Source of the DNA: Winogradskyella sp.
GTDB taxonomy: Bacteria > Bacteroidota > Bacteroidia > Flavobacteriales > Flavobacteriaceae
Assembly: GCF_028282165.1 (NCBI RefSeq)
Contig: NZ_JANQIM010000033.1
Coordinates: 62,001-126,000 of the forward strand
DNA length: 64,000 nt
Direction: 5' to 3'
Part shown: piece after piece, positions 63,767 to 64,000 of the stretch
Position numbering within the stretch: position 1 is the first letter of the stretch
How the letters are laid out: each line of letters opens with the position of its first letter
Translations under genes and position numbers: made by a program
Notes under the pieces: generated by a model
Told to the model about the DNA's origin: nothing
The model's input: the letters and a program-made list of their open reading frames with translations, nothing else
Database searches by the model: none

Positions 63767-64000
63767 TTATTCTTCTAGAATATCACTCACAATCTTCAAA
63801 TGGTGCATGGTGTGCACTTCCATAAACCTGATGGCTTGAGCTTTATTGAGTTGACCAAAGTAGGGATGGTTAAAATGAGACTTTTTATCGAAGAGTTTTA
63901 ATTTTTCAACATTAGCTTTAGCCATATTAATTTGAAGAATAAGACTTTCCGTTAAAATGCTATCAGGCGGTCTTACAACACTAGGAGATTGAGCTCTTCC
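63767..64000 (-). CDS. DUF1569/DinB-like protein, 3' part only
   Basis: The last 77 codons of a minus-strand gene that continues past the right edge. The visible part ends HPYFGQLNKAQAIRFMEVHT followed by MHHLKIVSDILEE, typical of the DUF1569/DinB-2 four-helix family, where the clustered His residues bind metal. The 5' end and full length are outside the window. It is convergent with the DUF2306 gene, 21 bases apart. Confidence 0.75.
   Translation of the reverse strand, partial: GRAQSPSVVRPPDSILTESLILQINMAKANVEKLKLFDKKSHFNHPYFGQLNKAQAIRFMEVHTMHHLKIVSDILEE

Noticed and set aside
1-64000. Mobile elements, prophage, CRISPR, toxin-antitoxin or defence genes
   Set aside because: I saw no transposase, integrase, phage, repeat array, or paired small toxin-antitoxin genes, and no tRNA-associated integration site.

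Overview
The window looks like ordinary, gene-dense chromosome of a marine-type member of Flavobacteriaceae (phylum Bacteroidota). The evidence is low G+C coding sequence, repeated TAnnTTTG promoter -7 boxes (the Bacteroidota consensus), almost no Shine-Dalgarno sequences, the gliding genes gldD-gldE next to ssb and mutY, an Oar-type TonB receptor, an S46 dipeptidyl peptidase, and an alpha2-type glycyl-tRNA synthetase. No rRNA, tRNA, CRISPR array, transposase, integrase, prophage or toxin-antitoxin locus was seen. I cannot name the genus.

Layout. 1-4.7 kb: panC-panD, a membrane flippase-like gene and two tandem esterase-fold proteins. 4.9-12 kb: radA, a Crp/Fnr regulator, then ileS-dksA-like-lspA. 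11.9-14.3 kb (minus): rimK, an M14 aspartoacylase-like gene and 5-formyl-THF cyclo-ligase. 14.4-18.4 kb: uvrC and a patatin with an Omp85-like barrel. 18.6-26.4 kb: aromatic amino-acid catabolism (hmgA, hpd, kynA) mixed with DUF4190, DUF3108, an M23 peptidase and pgi. 26.6-35.7 kb: Oar-like receptor, then gldD, gldE, ssb and mutY (minus), diverging from HU, a 29-residue basic protein and rng. 35.7-39 kb (minus): OmpA-like lipoprotein, LprI-like protein, aldo/keto reductase, plus xth. 39.2-50.3 kb: a 1141-residue predicted barrel, an AGCS symporter, glyS, comF and envelope proteins of unknown role. 50.2-52.7 kb (minus): a methionine/glutamine-type aminotransferase and an omega-amidase flank a Lys-rich gene broken at an A9 run. 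52.9-59.3 kb: a membrane TPR-LuxR regulator, a TonB receptor, a 3-phytase lipoprotein and an NlpC/P60-like lipoprotein. 59.4-64 kb: an S46 peptidase with DPP11-type specificity residue, a 7TM-AraC regulator, DUF2141, DUF2306 and a partial DUF1569 gene.

How the genes fit together. Most are housekeeping (pantothenate synthesis, tRNA charging, repair, ribosome modification, lipoprotein processing) or envelope and nutrient-scavenging functions. I found no clearly new defence or mobile system. The observations most worth checking are: two tandem esterase-fold proteins with Asp at the nucleophile position; the homopolymer frameshift inside the aminotransferase/omega-amidase operon; the regulator-receptor-phytase-peptidase module; the conserved tiny basic protein between HU and rng and the structured rng leader; and the M23 peptidase with Cys at a zinc-ligand position. 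Start codons were moved inward from the longest open frame where a signal peptide, promoter box or family N-terminus favoured it. All family assignments rest on reading motifs, not on database searches.
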